NCBI RefSeq assembly: GCF_000016985.1
Contig: NC_009633.1
Location: 4,817,539-4,881,538 of the forward strand
Source of the DNA: Alkaliphilus metalliredigens QYMF
GTDB taxonomy: Bacteria > Bacillota > Clostridia > Peptostreptococcales > Natronincolaceae
Reading direction: 5' to 3'
Length of the DNA: 64,000 bases
The notes beneath the pieces are model-generated. The model did no database searches. It was not told the DNA's origin and saw nothing but the letters and a program-made list of their open reading frames with translations. Shown here piece by piece: positions 63,361 to 64,000 of this stretch. Made by a program: the position numbers and the translations under genes. Every line of letters begins with the position of its first letter. The first letter of the stretch is position 1.

Positions 63361-64000
63361 TTAGTTTTTATAAGCTTCCACATAATAAATCCTGCCATTA
63401 TCTAAGGTGATCCGCCAAGTGGGGAAGGCCGTTCCAGAATAAATATTCTCTACAGGCACATTGATGTCTTCAGGATTAAAGTAGTAACCAACTTCAATAT
63501 CTGTTATAAAAATCTCTTCTCCTCTATGATCATAAACCATCTCATCCATTCTTCGGAGAAGAGCCTCTGTGGCAGGTATAATTTTTTTCTTTTGTTCAGA
63601 GGTCTTTTCCTGCTCTAATAGCATAGCCTCTACCCCAATAATCCCGTATTGATTGGCATAAACATTAATATAACTTTCTCCTAAAAAGTGTTCCTGATAT
63701 GTTTGCCTGTAAATTAGCTGATAGACAGGATTTGAGCCAAATAATTTTACAGTTCCAAAGTAAATTTGCTCTAACACAATGTTTTCTTCCAATAGTCCAT
63801 ATTCCCTTAAGAAGGCTTGACTCTTGGCAATCATTTCTTCATCGGATAATGGTCGTCCTTGGTGTGATTTTTCCAGGTCATAATAGGTAATCCTTTTTCT
63901 TCCTTCAACCTTCAACTGTTTTTCCCCTAGTGTATACACACTCTCCTGGGCATTGGTTCCCTGGACTTCATATCCATCCCCCAAAAATTTTTCAGCTACC
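63361..64000 (-). CDS. walI: YycI/WalI-like WalRK regulatory protein, C-terminal part
   Basis: The frame is open to the right window edge (AEKFLGDGYEVQ continues beyond), so only the last ~213 residues are seen. It has the YycI/YycH2-type pattern of two small domains (FLREYGLLEENIVLEQIYFG; FPTWRITLDNGRIYYVEAY) and ends YYVEAYKN. WalI with WalH restrains the WalK kinase in the membrane. Gene order (then murA, walJ, htrA, CxxH, rlmH) agrees. Confidence 0.8.
   Translation of the reverse strand, partial: VAEKFLGDGYEVQGTNAQESVYTLGEKQLKVEGRKRITYYDLEKSHQGRPLSDEEMIAKSQAFLREYGLLEENIVLEQIYFGTVKLFGSNPVYQLIYRQTYQEHFLGESYINVYANQYGIIGVEAMLLEQEKTSEQKKKIIPATEALLRRMDEMVYDHRGEEIFITDIEVGYYFNPEDINVPVENIYSGTAFPTWRITLDNGRIYYVEAYKN

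Noticed and set aside
1-64000. CRISPR arrays, tRNA or rRNA genes
   Set aside because: No regularly spaced repeats and no tRNA or rRNA patterns were noticed.

Overview
The window is low-GC chromosomal DNA from an anaerobic, spore-former-type Clostridium relative. Gene content and style suggest Alkaliphilus or a close relative, but that genus call is from memory and not checked. Supporting signs are T-box, THF and cobalamin riboswitches, strong AGGAGG ribosome sites, a TAXI-TRAP transporter, and the Firmicute wal-locus tail (walI, murA, MBL-fold yycJ, htrA, CxxH/CxxC protein, rlmH) at the right end. No rRNA, tRNA or CRISPR array was seen.

Left third (1-25 kb). An ECF sigma factor with a membrane anti-sigma-like DUF4367 partner is followed by two small secreted or membrane proteins, recQ, gloA, a T-box leader that controls only a 71-codon orphan ORF, rluF and a DEAD-box helicase. 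A decayed 5-oxoproline/D-glutamate operon comes next: only the D-glutamate cyclase gene is near-intact, flanked by remnants of ycsI, pxpA and pxpC. A TAXI-TRAP transporter, two lipoproteins (rhodanese; possible flavin-carrying), a LysR regulator and a YeeE-TusA-YeeE cluster suggest reduced-sulfur uptake. Then come a CofE-like ligase, a DMT exporter, a truncated folT under a THF riboswitch, and a chemoreceptor.

Middle (25-41 kb). A nickel/peptide-type five-gene ABC importer lies behind a cobalamin riboswitch with its own promoter and terminator, so cobalt is its likely cargo. It is followed by an MFS transporter, a vanadium-haloperoxidase/PAP2 protein, a catE-type dioxygenase, a GNAT enzyme, a MocR regulator divergent from an EamA exporter, and a two-component system with a secreted protein.

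Right part (41-58.8 kb). This stretch is bounded by two direct copies (25 of 29 bases identical by eye) of the 3' end of rlmH, the site that SCC elements use in staphylococci. Inside are an IS3 remnant, several broken genes, blaI-blaR1, and a hybrid transporter operon (MalF/MalG-type permeases, HlyD-type adaptor, MacB-type permease, a beta-propeller/solute-binding fusion, MsmX-type ATPase, DUF624 protein). A TCS with a MacB-type ABC exporter lies at the right. The hybrid operon and blaI have the same promoter layout: TTGACA-N17-TAGTAT overlaid by ACTAT-N4-ATAGT dyads. I infer that BlaI represses both. The BlaR1-like sensor lacks the penicillin-binding domain, so the signal is unknown. No cassette recombinase is present in the window.
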